Shown here: positions 46,357 to 59,201 of the stretch, piece by piece
Position numbering within the stretch: the stretch's first letter is position 1
How the letters are laid out: each line of letters starts with the position of its first letter
The notes under the pieces: model-generated
Told to the model about the DNA's origin: nothing
The model's database searches: none
What the model saw: the letters and a program-made list of their open reading frames with translations, nothing else
Translations under genes and position numbers: made by a program
NCBI GenBank assembly: GCA_019054805.1
Contig: JAHQIY010000001.1
Coordinates: forward strand, 8,942,501-9,006,500
Length of the DNA: 64,000 nucleotides
Source of the DNA: Brachionus manjavacas
Lineage: Eukaryota > Rotifera > Eurotatoria > Ploima > Brachionidae
Direction: 5' to 3'

Positions 46357-49142
46357 GAATGGTAAAGCTCTTGACAGAAATTTTCAATCAAGACAAATTA
46401 TGAATGATTATTCAATTAATTATAATCAATAATCAATAAGTTTAAAATTTGGTGTAAATTTTTTTTTAATTTTTAAATGATACATTAATTTTTTTGAACA
46501 ATAAAATTAGTTTTTTTTTATAAAATTCCTTAGAAATAATTATTTTGTTAAAAATATTTCAGATTAAATTGATGCAATTATCTTACTAACCAGTAATCAA
46601 TACAATCAATTGAAATCTTGAAAAAAGAGCAAAAGCATAAGCTTAAAGATTTATTAATTATTGAAATCATTGACTAAAATAAATATATGGAATATATTTT
46701 TTGGCTGAGAAGATAATCCATAAATGACTGTCTAAACACCCGACATCTCCTTAATCAGGGAATTAGTGTTAAACTCTTGCTTATTTTAGACGAAAAATTT
46801 AAATTTATCTCAATTAAATCCATATCTGAATATCAGATCTATGCAAAAATAAAAATTTTGCCAGGCACGTGAAATTCTCAAGACTCTTTTGTAATAATTT
46901 AATTTTTTAAAAATTTAGAAAAGTTAGATCAAGCAAATTATAAGAGTGGAATTATTTGCGATCCAGTGATTTTTTTAGTTATTTATTTTCATAATAAAAG
47001 GAACATATTATTGAAAAATTCGAAGATTTATTTTCATTTTTTTTAATGAATTAAAAGTATGTTAAATTAAGACAATTTATGTCATTTATTTTTTATATCT
47101 TTAAATCAAGAGAATTTAAGGACAAGAAATTTTTTTTTGACTTTTCAGAAAAAAGATGTGACACGACTTGAATTTCTAACTATTTTTTGCCTAAATATGT
47201 GATAAAACAATTTAAGTCATGAATGGAATGTGTATTGTGGGATCAGCTTAATAATTCCATTTAATTTATGTTACATAAAATAGTGTAAGGTTTTTACGTA
47301 ACACATTATTTAGTGCTCAGAGAGTGTGCAAAAAAAATCTCGAACAAATAATCCTTAATAATAATTTCAAATAGAGAAAATTATTATAAAAAATAATTTA
47401 TAATATCGTTTTTACTAGTTCGTTATTGGGGAACCAAAGCATAATTGTACAAAAATTGATAATTAAAATCTTAAACTCTCTTGCATAATTAAATTTTTTT
47501 AAATATTACAAATGAGACTATGGAGCAATTTGAAATTAAGCTCTTTATTATTAAAATAAAATCTAGAAGCTCTTAATGGACGGGTTGCTTTTCATTCAAA
47601 TAGTTACGATGGTCTAATTTATGTGTTTTCATTTGTTTCACATAATTTTTCTTAATAAAATCACCATAAGCAAAATAATTTAAATATAAATATCATTTTA
47701 ACTATTTTCTCAAGTGTCCTTTCAATTTAAATACCTTGCTCGGGCAGACGAAAAGAGCATTTTTCTAAACGAAATAATGTTAAATTATAATTTTAAAAGC
47801 GATTTAAAATTTTTGGTTACTCAAATAATTTGTATTTTATTCAGAGTATAAATAATCATAATTCGTTAACTAGTTCTTTAATTAGAGTGAGTTAATTATT
47901 TCAACTTTATCAGAAAAATTTTAAAAAAATTTTCACAATCAAATAAAATTAAATCAGATACTTAATGTTTATATTTTTTAGGTTTGGATTGTGAAATTTA
48001 ATTTCTTGTAAATAATTTTAGGAAAATTTAAAATCAATTTTTTTAAGTGTAGCAGAGCGGTGAATGATTTAGTTGAAGTTAAAAATTTCACTTTAAATTT
48101 TGGGTCATGAATATTTTATTTCAACTGTCATTGTTTTTCTTAATAATAAATAAAGATCCATTTATTTTTTGCTTCATTTATTTACCAGCTCATTTAAAGC
48201 TAATAAATCTCATAGAATTATACATAAAATAATTTTTTTTAAACAACAAGTTTCAAAAGGTAAGATCAAGTTCTAAGCTTGATATTAGTTCATTTTGAAT
48301 TTGTTTTAAAAAATCTGACTAAAATGAAGAACGAAATAGAACTTAGCACATTATTTATCTTATGAATGATTGCTGATCAAAATAGAATTTATTTTTATAA
48401 ATTAAAAAGCTAAATTTATTTTCTAAAATTTAAAAATTAAGATCCCTAAAACAATCGCTAAAGCTTTCACTGATTCTTTCGTCTATTTTTTTGTGGTTTC
48501 GTTCTTTTAAAAAATAATTTATGTATCTATTGTTTAATAAAAAAAAAATCAGTTAAACAGATTTAAATATTTTTATCATTTAAAATCAGAAAAAGAATAT
48601 TTATATCCATTCTTGAAAATAGAGTTAAAGAAATAAACAATAAACTGAATCTTTGTTTCATGTCAAATTAATAATAAATTTATTAAAAATTTTCTGCTGA
48701 TTGAGGCAAATTTAAAGTAAATAATTTAATTCGGTAAGTTAGGATAAGTCTAACTTTTAATTAATATAAATCAACAATTTTTATTTAAATCGAGTTTATT
48801 CGATAGAACTTATTTTTTTTAAAGAAATTCTGTAATAGCGCATATTTTATCTAAATTTTTGTATGTTAAGCTAAGTATTTTAAAGGTTTTAAATAACTCT
48901 AATGCAAAAATTGGCAATAAAATTTTATTTCACTGAAAAAAAGTAAACTTAATCATTTTTATTTTTTTTTAATTTTATCTGCTTCAAATAATATTCAAGA
49001 TAAAGTTAGATTATTTTAAATTTTTTCAATTATGAATTGTTTTGACTTTCAAAAGGCTTGAAAACAAACAAGATCAAAAACAAAAAATTCTAGCATTCAT
49101 TTTTGGAATTTAGATTTAAATTTTTTTTGAAAAAATACAACG
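46357..49142. other. Gene-free 2.8-kb AT-rich stretch
   Basis: Holds the presumed 3' UTR of the preceding gene and the promoter of CUEDC1. Nothing specific was recognised. Confidence 0.5.
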
Positions 49143-50607
49143 ATGGCAACATCGATTGACTTTGGATTCAGTTCAGATAAAGCTGAGGATGTAACCGAAA
49201 AGAATGATGCCAAAAAAAAGCTTGATTTTTACCAATCAATGTATCATTTTAAGAAAATGTTTCCAAAATTCGACTCGGAAGTGATCGAAACTGTTCTACG
49301 CTCGAATCATGGCTCGGTTGAAAAGACACTAGACCAACTATTGACCATGTCAATTGACAATGAAAACTATGCTTCATCGAACCAGATCGCTCAATCGTGT
49401 CTTATTAGTTCTAATGTGAACCCATTAAGTGATTCTCATGATTTGCCACCATCGTATCATGAAATTATGTCTTCCTCCTCGGCTAGCTCTATCAACGAAG
49501 GCTCAAAATCTGCTGATTTAATTGATTTGAATAATAATACAACCAAGTTTACATGCAGCCAAGCTGCTGCCAAGCTCTCAGTGGAAACAAGTCCCAAAAG
49601 CTTGTACAAACCAAGTCCAAGTTTGATTCGGAATTATGACCGAATTTTAGTAGGGGAATTATCTAAAGACTTTTTAAGAATAAAATTGACCAAAGATCAA
49701 ATTAATTGTTTTAAAAATTCAATAAAAATTGCCAAAAGAGATGAAATATCGGCCTTATTAAACAATGTAATTTAAAATTTTAAATAGAATTCATTGAAAT
49801 AAGTTTTTATTTTTAGAAAACTCCAAAATATCCAGAATTATCTTTTGAGCTTAGGCAACATCTCAATGTTCTAATGAACCAGCTGGAAGAGAGTGCAACA
49901 GATCTAGAAGATTGGGAAGCAAAATACAAAAGTTTACTTAGATCATTTGAAAATAAACGCTTGCAGATAATCCAAGACGAGTATTTGGCAAAGTTGATTC
50001 AAAATGAAGAATTTTTGAACGAAATACGAACCGATCAAGATTTTTTAGACACATTAAATGATGGTAATTTTTTTTTCTTTGTTTTAAATTTCAATTTTCA
50101 ATGAGAAATAAAATGTAATAAATTTTTTTTTAAGAATCTGATTCAAAATATGAATTCGACCATGATTTTAGTTATAGATTGAAAGGACAAAGTTATCCGA
50201 ATAAAACTTTAAGCAACGCTGAATTAATTGCCAAGCTAAGTAACATGGGCAAACAATCCAAAGCAAAATTGAACAAATTGGCATCGAAATTTTTGTCTAA
50301 AAAAAAATCGCCCAGAGAAAAAATCGAATTCAACAGTATAGACTTTAGCTCTTTCAATGACTATTCATCAACTGGTTCGAGCTTGAAAGAAGAAGTTTAT
50401 TTTGACGAAAACAGTACCTACGATTTGGAAAGAATTAGGGCCGAAGAATTAGGCAATGGATTCAATACACTCAACAGAAATAATCGCTACAAAAAAGCCT
50501 ATAAATCAATTAAAACAGCCATCACACGGAATAATTCCAGCCAGAAACAACCACTATCAGACTTAGAAGCTTATAGACCTAAAGACTTGAAAAATAATTT
50601 TTATTAA
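49143..50607 (+). CDS. CUEDC1: CUE domain-containing protein 1
   Basis: Exons 49143-49766, 49817-50063, 50135-50607; GT-AG introns of 50 and 71 bp; phases agree; about 447 residues. The CUE domain is at about 33-70 with the ubiquitin-contacting MFP (39-41) and di-leucine (LDQLLTM), close to the vertebrate CUEDC1 sequence. A PPSY at 102-105 parallels the PPxY motifs of CUEDC1. The family's later blocks are also present: ELSKDFLRIKL (end of exon 1), YLAKLIQNEEFLNEIRTDQD (exon 2) and ELIAKLSNMGKQSKAKLNKL with a basic KKK tail (exon 3). CUE domains bind mono-ubiquitin. The cellular role of CUEDC1 is poorly defined. It is convergent with TRAPPC2, stop codons 270 bp apart. Confidence 0.93.
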
Positions 50608-50876
50608 CCGAGTTTATAATACAGTCAATTAATATATGTATATTGTGCCAAATTATTTTTGGATCTCAGGAATTCTGTTAAAAATAAATGTAATCAATTT
50701 TTGATCGAGATAAATACGTAGCTATGTTTATTTCATAATATAATTTTGATATTTATCGTTTTTTATGTTTAGATTTATAGTCTTAGAAAAATCGAATTTT
50801 TGAACCAATTTTATTAATTAAAATATTAACTTTAAAAATAATAAATTAATTTTAAAAAATTAAGATGTTTTTTTTG

Positions 50877-51355
50877 TTAAATGTTTAAAAATTTCTTTGC
50901 AGCTGCTTTAACCTTTTGATCGAACGCTTCGGACACAATTTCGCTATTGTGCTGATAGAATGGATTGAGCAGCAGCTTAATATAAGTCTCATAGACGTTT
51001 TGGAAAAAATTTTTGATTCCATCGTTGTTTGTCACATCATGCAATATTATGAATCTTAGAAATCCCGGGGTGACATAAGCCGAAATGATCCAATTGCTGT
51101 GATGGTCAATGTTTGGATAAAATAGAACATTATTTTTTTCTGATAGTTTTTGATCCAAATTATCCAAAGACGCATGTGCAATCATCTGATAATAATATGA
51201 GGTTTCATCTATCTTAATCATAAAGTAAATAAAATCTGGTTTTTAACTAATTTTTACTTTTTCGTCTTGAGAAGTTGATTTTACAAAATCATGTTCATAA
51301 ATCAAAGAATCAAATCTGTTCACTATGTAAAAGTGGTAATTTCCAGGCGATGTCA
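50877..51355 (-). CDS. TRAPPC2: TRAPPC2 / sedlin, TRAPP complex longin subunit
   Basis: Exons on the minus strand: 51355-51258 and 51212-50877, with a 45-bp GT-AG intron. The second exon gives MIAHASLDNLDQK, SNWIISAYVTPGFLRFIILH, DVTNNDGIKNFF and NPFYQHNSEI, collinear with human sedlin. The first gives NYHFYIVNRFDSLIYEHDF, the longin N-terminal strands. Total about 144 residues against 140 in human. The protein is a core subunit of TRAPP, the tethering complex and Rab1 exchange factor of ER-Golgi traffic. The first visible exon starts TG-ACA right after an acceptor AG, so the ATG appears to be completed by an A from an unplaced upstream exon or by trans-splicing. Confidence 0.93.
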
Positions 51356-52298
51356 CTTAAATATGAAAAAAATGCATTTTTCTCTTTAAATTTAATTCAT
51401 GAATAAAATGATATCTTTAAAAAAATTCAATCAATTTTTATCTCTGTGATCAATAATACAATAATAATTTAAAATTAAAAAATTTTGTAAAATAATGAGA
51501 AAAAATTTCTCCACAAATTTATGGCTATTCATCTAATCAAGCTTCGCAAATTAAAAAAAGAAAACTGAACATTTGCTGATTGATTATTGAGCATCAGTAT
51601 TTGACAATAAAACGATGTTAATCATTTATTGTGATTTAAAGATTGAAAACATCATATTATATTAAAAATTTATTTAAAATTTTTTTGGTTTTTAAAATTT
51701 AAAATATCGAAGCAAAAAATAAGTAATAGAGTGTCAAAAAAAATTACTTACAATTGATCACAAAAAAGTCTTTTATCAAATTTTAGCTAAAAACTTGAGA
51801 TTTTAAAAGATGTTTTTTTTTATAATTAATACAAATTTATTCGATTTTCTTTTTTATTTCAATTAATGTGTAAGATTTCTGTGACCAAGAGTATAAATAA
51901 AAAAATTCAAAACTTTACATAACAAGAAAAAAATAAATTCGTAAAACCAAAGACGTGATTTCAAATTTTTCTTATATTCAAAATGGTACAAATTTTTTTA
52001 AAATAAACAATTTACTTTAATGCAATCAGTAAATGGTGCACACAAGAATTAAAACTATTTCCGATTGCATCAAGTAATAAACTCTTCACAGAGCCGATTT
52101 AGACCGCGGCGAAAAAAAACACTAGTAACATGCTTGAGAATCACTAAGACAATACCAGGCTTAGAAAAATATTAACAAAATCGGATAATTAATAAAAATT
52201 CACTGTTTTAACCATATCTTTTTAACTCATTCAAAAGTCAAAAATAAAATTCTTCTCTTCATCTACAAAAAAGACTTTTTTCTCTTCTCAAACAAAAA
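51356..52298. other. Intergenic stretch between TRAPPC2 and ING
   Basis: Contains the unplaced 5' exon of TRAPPC2 (if cis-spliced) and the 3' UTR of the ING gene. No other coding frame was recognised. Confidence 0.45.
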
Positions 52299-55200
52299 CT
52301 ATTTGCACCGATTTGAGTAGTTCGAAGCGTAATAGCTGGGCGACGACAAACTAGATGAAGCAGATGATTGCATCAAATGGCTTTTTTTCATTACTTTGTG
52401 CGTGTCGCCTCTACACAATGGACAATACCATTTACCTTTAGGCTTGCTGGTTAATTTGACACAATTAAAGTGAAACCATTCGATCTGGCAAGCATCATTG
52501 TCGCACATAATCATTTGGCCGTAGCTTATTTCCCGGCACGAGCAGTACAGTGGTTCGTCATGGGCAGATTTGGAAATTTTCGTAGCTGCTTCGGTGGGAT
52601 TGTGATTGCGAGTGATTCTGGTAGACTTCTTGCGAATGTCGTCGGAATAGTCGACTTCTTGTTTAATGCGCTTACTCCTAGGCGCTGGGCGTTCTTCTTC
52701 ATTTTGGTTACTGGGCTCGTTTTCTTCTTCGTCCAGATTTTTAATCGACTCGGTCTCATTACTGTTCCGTTCGAGCTGGTCCTCTTTGGCTTCGTTCTTA
52801 ATTTGAATATTTTTTTGTTCACTTGGAGCCGCATTGTCGGACTCGGCACTTTTTTCATCATCCGATTCGCACTCACTCTCTTCTTGGTTGGCATTGTCTG
52901 TGTCAGATTTTTTCGATTTGGCTCTGCCTCTCGCTGCCAGCCTCTTGACTGTTTTATTATTTTTAGTCTTTGAATTGACTTTGATGTTTTCCTTTTGGGC
53001 CTTATCTGAATTGAGTGTCTGAGTGTTGGTTTTGCACGCAGAGGTGTTACTAGACTGATTGCCATTGTTCGTATTGTTTGTTAGGTATTTGTTTTTGCAT
53101 GAGGATATTGAGGAGAACGATGAGATTGACGAAGGCGATTTGCATTGGTGACTGGATGTAGATGAGCTTGATGATTGAGGTTTTTTGGAAAGGCTAAGAC
53201 GACGCTTACGACTTAGCTTCAAGCTTTGGTTAAGGGTTTTTTTGGCCAAGTTGGTCGATGCTTTGCAAAAATTCAACTGGCGCTTGGATCTAGTCAGAGT
53301 AAGCTGATTGTCATCGACATTGTTCTTAAGTGAAAAAAATTAGAATACTTTTTTTTTGCTTGGAAAAAACTGGTTCCTCACATTTAGAAAAATAAGTTAT
53401 CTTTAATAATTATATTATTTTTTTAAATCGAAAATATATTTAAATTTTGGAACTTTATCAATTAATATTCGAATGTTTCTGAAGATTTTTTGTCCGAATT
53501 TTTGGGAAAATTTTTAAAATAATTTGCAAATAAATTATAAATAATTAAACAGTTAGATGCCAAAAAATTATACGGTTAGAATAGTTTTCAAATTAATGGT
53601 ATTCACTTTGAAATTTTAAATTTTGAAAAAGTCTAAATTTTTAAGTTTTTAAAGGCATGCTTAACATCTTGAAATTTAAATTATGGGTAAAAATTAGTTA
53701 GTACCTCATTTTGTATAGAAATTAAACCATTTAAAAAAAATCTTTCTAATTATAAAGAATGAATAAAGAATTAACAAGAGTTCTTTTTTCAAAATCTTAG
53801 CACCACAATGCTTTCGTTCAAAAAAGTTATCAAAAACCTCACTCCATTGTTTAATTGGTATTTTGGTATTTCTTCCTTCCTTCCTGAACAGTTCAATACT
53901 CAAATATCTAGCGTGAGAGACTTATTGTCTTGAATATTTTATTTACTTTATATTTTAATTTTTGATTTTTAAATTTGAAGTAATCTAAGCTCGGTATGGA
54001 TGAAAAAAATTTTGACCGGTTTGAAGCTGACATGTTTGGCCATCAAAAAATTTTACAATGGTCGTAAAATTTTAGAGGTTTATAAATAGTTCATAAGCAT
54101 CAAAAACAACCAAAAGAGTGATACTAAACAAAAGCCTTTAATTAGAAGAATCTGCACAAAATTTTAGAAAAATTTTTGATTACAAAAAGGATTCTGTTCA
54201 ATTTTCAGCATTTAAAAATAAATTGAAAAAGTTCCGAACTTTTTCAATTTTTTTGAATTTTTATTTCTAAATTATGAATTCATTAAACGAAATTTCTTAT
54301 TTTTTAATCTGAAATTTTGAAATTTTTGTTAGCGCGAAACAAAAAATTAGACAAGCTTAAAAAATAAAAATTGATTTTTGAGCATTTGGCGTTTTGGTTA
54401 ATCTGAAAGAAAATTCTGTTTTCAACGAGGTCAAACGGCATTTGTATGATTCTTTAAAGTTTATTTATAATAAGACACGAAAAATTAAATTATTTTCTGT
54501 TTGGATTAAAGCTTTAAAAGAGTCTAGAAATCCTTTTGGCGTAAATTTTCAAGATATCGATGATTTTTTTTTTAATTCTCAATATCAGATTAGTTTTAAA
54601 AAGCTAACTTTCTCTAAAAAAGACTTATTTTTTAAATATATTTTATTTTTATAGAAAGATTATTTATTATTTATTTAAAAAAAAAGGAATTTTAAAAAAC
54701 CTAGGCATTTTTAAAATGTGTTTAAAAAATAAATTTTCTAACTCAATACTTTTAATTAAATTTTTGAAATTTTTCAAAATAAAAAATTTAATTTGTGTCC
54801 CTATTATTTTTTTAAACTATCTATGTTTAATTTACAATTCAAGATTGTATGAAAAATACTTATCTATGGTTTTCTATTTGATCAAACATACTTAAGGTAA
54901 AATTCAAAATTACTAAACTGAATATTAAACACATGCTCAGCTATAGGTTGTTAGATTGTATATCATCACATATGTTAGATCGTGATCAATAGATTTAAGA
55001 ATTTAAAGTGAATTCAATCTAAAATGAGACCCTTTTTTATCTTCTTTTGATAAAAAATTAATATTCAGAATTGAATAAGAACTCTTAAAAAGATTGATAA
55101 ATTATTTCTATAAATTGAAAAGAGAAATACCTCAAAAATTCTGAAGGAGCATTAGCTCGGTACATATATTAAAATAAATAAAAACCAACAAAAACTCCTT

Positions 55201-58200
55201 TAGCTAATTTTTGAAAAAAGACTAATTTAGCTTTTTAGAATTATTTAATTAAATTCATTAATTTTTGATCGTTATCTTGGAAAAATCTAGAAAGTTTCTA
55301 AAACTACAACTACTTAAATAAAAAAATCTTAACTAGAAAATAGTATTTCAAAATAGAAATTAAATTCTTAAATCTTGTAAATTAATATTATTAAAAATTT
55401 AAATTTCAAATCAACTTAGGACGGACACATCTAGTGATTTTCATATACAACGTAATAATCAACAAAAAAGAGATCAGATAAAAAATTAGAGGAAAAATAA
55501 ATGTATTTTATTTTTTTTTAAATTTGCAAATTTAAATTTTTTTATTAAATATTTCAAAATGAATTTTTATTTCAATATAGTGCATTTTTCGTCTTATAAT
55601 AAAGCATTTCATACAATTTTGAAAAAGAATGAAAAAAGTGCCATTTTTCAAATATGTTTAAAAAAAATAAATATTAAACAGTTTTTTTAAGAAATATACA
55701 ATATCATATTATAAAAGGACTCTGTAGGTGAATGGCTTTCATAGAGTATAAGTTCCATTTTTGAAAAAAGCTTTTTTTAACTAAATAAGCCATGAAATAT
55801 TTCAATAAAGAAGTATAATCTAAAATTTATAAGGTTAAAGCAATTTTTCAATTCATCATTCACAGAAAAATCGAAAAAAAATTACTTGGAACAAACACTA
55901 ATAATAATATGATAACAGCTTAATATTAACATGAAAAAGGATGTTAAGAAAAATCAAGTGTCATAAAATGAAAGGAATAGCAAATAAAATTGTGTTTTAT
56001 GAAAAATGTGCTACTTCGCACCAGGTGTTGTTTTTAAGGATATTATTTGAAGTACTAAACCAAATTATAGTATAAAGAAGGTTCATTTTGAAAAAAATCA
56101 TGTTTTTTTTTAAAGATATTAAATTAAATTGAAAAAGTATTTTGATTATTTTTTTTTTACAATAATTATCCAATTCAAGTTAGGTAATTATTAAATTTTT
56201 ATCACTTATCTATATTTGATTTCAATGAAATAAGATTTCAAAAGTAATTTTCATTTTTTTTAAATAAATAAATGTGAAACATCGAACTTTTTTCATGCTT
56301 TTTCAAAATTGTTAATAAAAGACGGTAAAATGAACCATAAAGAATTAAAGATATGTTTTCTATTTTTAAATTCTAATTTATTAAAAAATAAACTTTAAGA
56401 CTTTCTTAAAATCTATGGAAATTTAATACTCCAAAAAAAAATAATAAAATTAGCATCAGATCCTGAAAAATTATATCAGTTAATAAAAACAAATCTCTTT
56501 TTAAAATAAAATGCAAGAAATAAAAAAATTCAGCATATAAAATAAACAAAGAAGATAATGTTTTTTATTAATAAACATAAAATATTTAAAAATGACATAT
56601 CGAATTTTAATTTAAAAGAGGTTTTTTTTATAAAATATAAAGTAACAGAAAACTTTATTTCCTTTCTTAGGAATCTAACGAAAAAAATAAAATCAGTGTT
56701 TTAACTGTCATAGTACACTCCCCTAAAGAAAAAATTACTAATCCAAAAACAATGAAACAATTAAAATTTAAATGCCTAAATTATTTTCTGATTATTTTTT
56801 CTTGATGCTAATTTTTTTTAATTAATTATTTGGATTCTTTTTTTACTTTACCACTTCGAAAATCAATCTAGATGAATTAACAAAAAGAGATAATTAGGAG
56901 AATTGAAACCGATAAAAATGAGTTGCTTAAAAGTAATTGTACTTGAATATTCTGACTAATAAACTTCTTTTGTAAACATATAATAGCGGTGTCCAGTAGG
57001 CTTAATCTCTGCCAAGTACCTAAACAAGCAAAATACCAAATCCAAAGCCAGCAAATCTTGAACTTTTTTCTCGGGGGTGAAAATACAATCAGCACTATTC
57101 ACCCAAACCAAGCTTCTCAGACAATTCCAGCAAAAAAAGAGGAAGACCAAAAAAGAGTTTTTTTTTGGTCATTTTATACTTCACAATTTTGATAAAGATA
57201 AATACTTCGTAATTAAACTCAACTTAATTTTTAGTTATGTGTCACGAAAAAAATTTTAAAAAAAGTGATCACCCATTACCTCCTCCGTACCCCCCCCAAT
57301 TGCTTGTGAAATCAAATTCCTTTTTTTAATTTAGTCCAAAAAATTAAGCATTACTAGGGATTAAAAATTGAGTTCTATTTAGATCTTGGTTTAGTCACGT
57401 GATTTTAAAATTTTGTGCAAAAACAAGCATTTTTTCAAAGAAAAAGACTCGTTCAAAGATGAATCTTATTGAAGTTATAATTATTACATTTTGCTACTTA
57501 GAAAAATTCGACAGCTATTTTCAACTTTAAATTAGTTATTTTTCAAATTTAAATGCAAGAAATGAATCCATTTTGGCTCATCGATTGAGCTTAAATTAAT
57601 CAAGCAACTCTCATAGTAAAGAAGCTCGTGGTTCGAAGCCTTGTCGCATACCACGTGATAAACTAATGCGCTTTTTAAAAATTCACTGCAACTCGTATAA
57701 AATATGCTAAATTTATTCTCTTTTTAAAATGTTAAATTCAAGTCATGTGATCTGAGCAAAATTTTGCATCCAGCACCAATTAACACGCCAATCTCAGTTA
57801 AAAAAATAGAAAAAAACTTAATAAATTGTCAATTTTATCGGTTGGGAACAAGGAAATTATAAAAAAAAAATTTATTTAACTTTTTTTTTCCAATTACCTT
57901 AGATTCGTTTAGTTTTTTAAACGATTTTTTTGAGTCCGAAAAACTCGCACACGGCTGATTGACGCGTTGATTTAGTGGCTTTTTCTTAGCATACAAATGT
58001 CCGTTTAGCTGACTAGTGGAGTTGTGAGGCGAATAGTCCAGGTTGGAGCTGTCGTCGTTCCACATGTCTCTGTGCAAATTTGGGCCCTTTTTGGTGTACA
58101 CTTTTTTGCTTATTTCAACAGTTTGCTTAGTGCCTGCTTTGGTCAAGTTCTGAAATTGCCTTGTGCTTGAGCGGGAATTGACCGATGAATTTGCCGCGTT

Positions 58201-58677
58201 GTAATGGTGATGAATAGGCCGATTTTTCTTGCAAGTGAGGCGAAATTCGCTCAGTATTTTGTCTTCGTCAATGTCAAGCTGAAATTTTGCTTCGCTACTC
58301 CTGGGATCGAAGCCCAATTGACGCGTTTTAGACCCGATCAGTTCTATTATTTGACTTGTGAGTCGAATTTTTTGGTCGCCAAGGGTCTGACACTGAATCA
58401 GCAGTTGGTGCATTCGGATCAGCAGATTGTCCAGCGCCAGTCGTTTCTCGTCTTCGCCGCATGCTTCTTGGCTCTTGGAGATTATGTCTAGCTTAAGGAC
58501 ATGGAGTTTTCGGTGGCTGGCTTTGACAAGCACGTCCACATTGCGCAGTTCGGAGAGCAGGAGCTGGAGACGACTGGGAAGGTTTTCAATGCAATCGACA
58601 AAGTCTTCAAAAAAAGGATTTTTCTTTATTCTGTCTGAGCTCGGAGAGCGCTCTGTGCTTTGCTTGCTATGTGACAT
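52299..58677 (-). CDS. ING: ING-family PHD-finger chromatin protein, two visible exons
   Basis: Exon A 58677-57898 and exon B 53324-52299 join in phase 0 across a 4.6-kb GT-AG intron, giving about 601 residues. Exon A holds the N-terminal ING helical domain ([38 protein letters not shown]). Exon B holds a Ser-rich linker, basic and acidic tracts, an IKQE sumoylation-type site and the C-terminal PHD finger ([37 protein letters not shown]; about 518-564). ING proteins read H3K4me3 within histone acetyltransferase or deacetylase complexes, and the cage Tyr and Trp are present. It is longer than typical INGs (200-420) because of the linker. The exon A frame is open upstream of the ATG to an acceptor-like AG at about 58723, so a further 5' exon is possible. 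Additional small exons inside the big intron cannot be excluded. Confidence 0.88.
55145..55190 (+). mobile_element. 3' end of the TCGGTACA retroposon family, in ING intron
   Basis: TCTGAAGGAGCATTAGCTCG followed by GTACATAT and an AAAATAAATAAA tail matches the block at 32374-32430 in order and spacing. Antisense to ING. Confidence 0.5.
55575..56345. repeat. 770-bp inverted-repeat element in the ING intron
   Basis: 55613-55660 (CAATTTTGAAAAAGAATGAA...) is the reverse complement, with scattered differences, of 56265-56313. The similarity extends outward to about 55575 and 56345 (CATTTTTCGTCTT versus CATTTTACCGTCTT). The inner TIR word (GAAAAAGT-CGATGTTTCA) also occurs in the TIRs of 35677-37038, so the two belong to related families. 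No coding frame. Confidence 0.65.
57570..57655 (+). ncRNA. tRNA-like A box / B box pair: tRNA relic or SINE head
   Basis: TGGCTCATCGATTGAGC (57574-57590) resembles the tRNA D-arm/A box and GGTTCGAAGCC (57630-57640) matches the B box/T-loop consensus, at tRNA-like spacing. The acceptor and T stems do not close well, so a functional tRNA is unlikely. A decayed tRNA gene or tRNA-derived SINE promoter is more plausible. It lies just past the ING exon A, inside the intergenic-looking intron edge. Confidence 0.35.
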
Positions 58678-59201
58678 TCGTTTGATTGAGGTCCAGATTT
58701 CTAGAAAACTATCTATGTCCTTGAAATAAAAAATAAAGAGTTTATTATAAATATTTTGAAGTTTGAATAAAAGCTACAAAAGAGTTAGAAGAATATCTAA
58801 AATAAACTAAGAAATAATTCGCATTGATTCGCTAAACAAAACGAAAATTAAAATACATATTTTAAAATAAATTTATTATAATTTTGAATTTTTTTCTTGT
58901 GGAATCCGTCGTTAATGATGATTATGATTACAATGTGGAGGCATTAGACCCGGGAGTCAATGTCTCACTGTGTCTGTATTTTAATATTTCAAATTTTTAA
59001 ATCATAATGTGTTAAGTTGGTTTTGCTTGACGTAGGTTAATTTTTTAATGGAAAATTTAAAATTGAAACCGACACATTTTTTGTCCTAATAGTTGTGATC
59101 GATAAAATTGACTAATTTGGCGTTTTTTTTTTAAACCAAGTAACATCAAAGTTTATTCAAAATTTTTTTTGTTTTTCAACAAAATTCTTCTTTCAAAAAT
59201 T
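58678..59201. other. Region upstream of the visible ING start
   Basis: Probably contains the 5' UTR or a further 5' exon of ING. Nothing else was recognised. Confidence 0.4.

Noticed and set aside
52470..53065. Two long alternative frames (plus 167 aa, minus 179 aa) over the ING exon
   Set aside because: Shadows of the PHD-containing exon; neither has recognisable domains.
53706..53903. Minus-strand 65-codon frame in the ING intron ([20 protein letters not shown])
   Set aside because: Looks slightly coding-like but has no splice context in phase with the flanking ING exons and no family match; not supportable as an exon.
54394..54654. Plus-strand 86-codon frame in the ING intron
   Set aside because: Phe/Lys/Asn-rich as expected from AT-rich DNA; no motif and no matching neighbours.
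58204..58729. Plus-strand frames over ING exon A
   Set aside because: Antisense shadows of the ING N-terminal domain.
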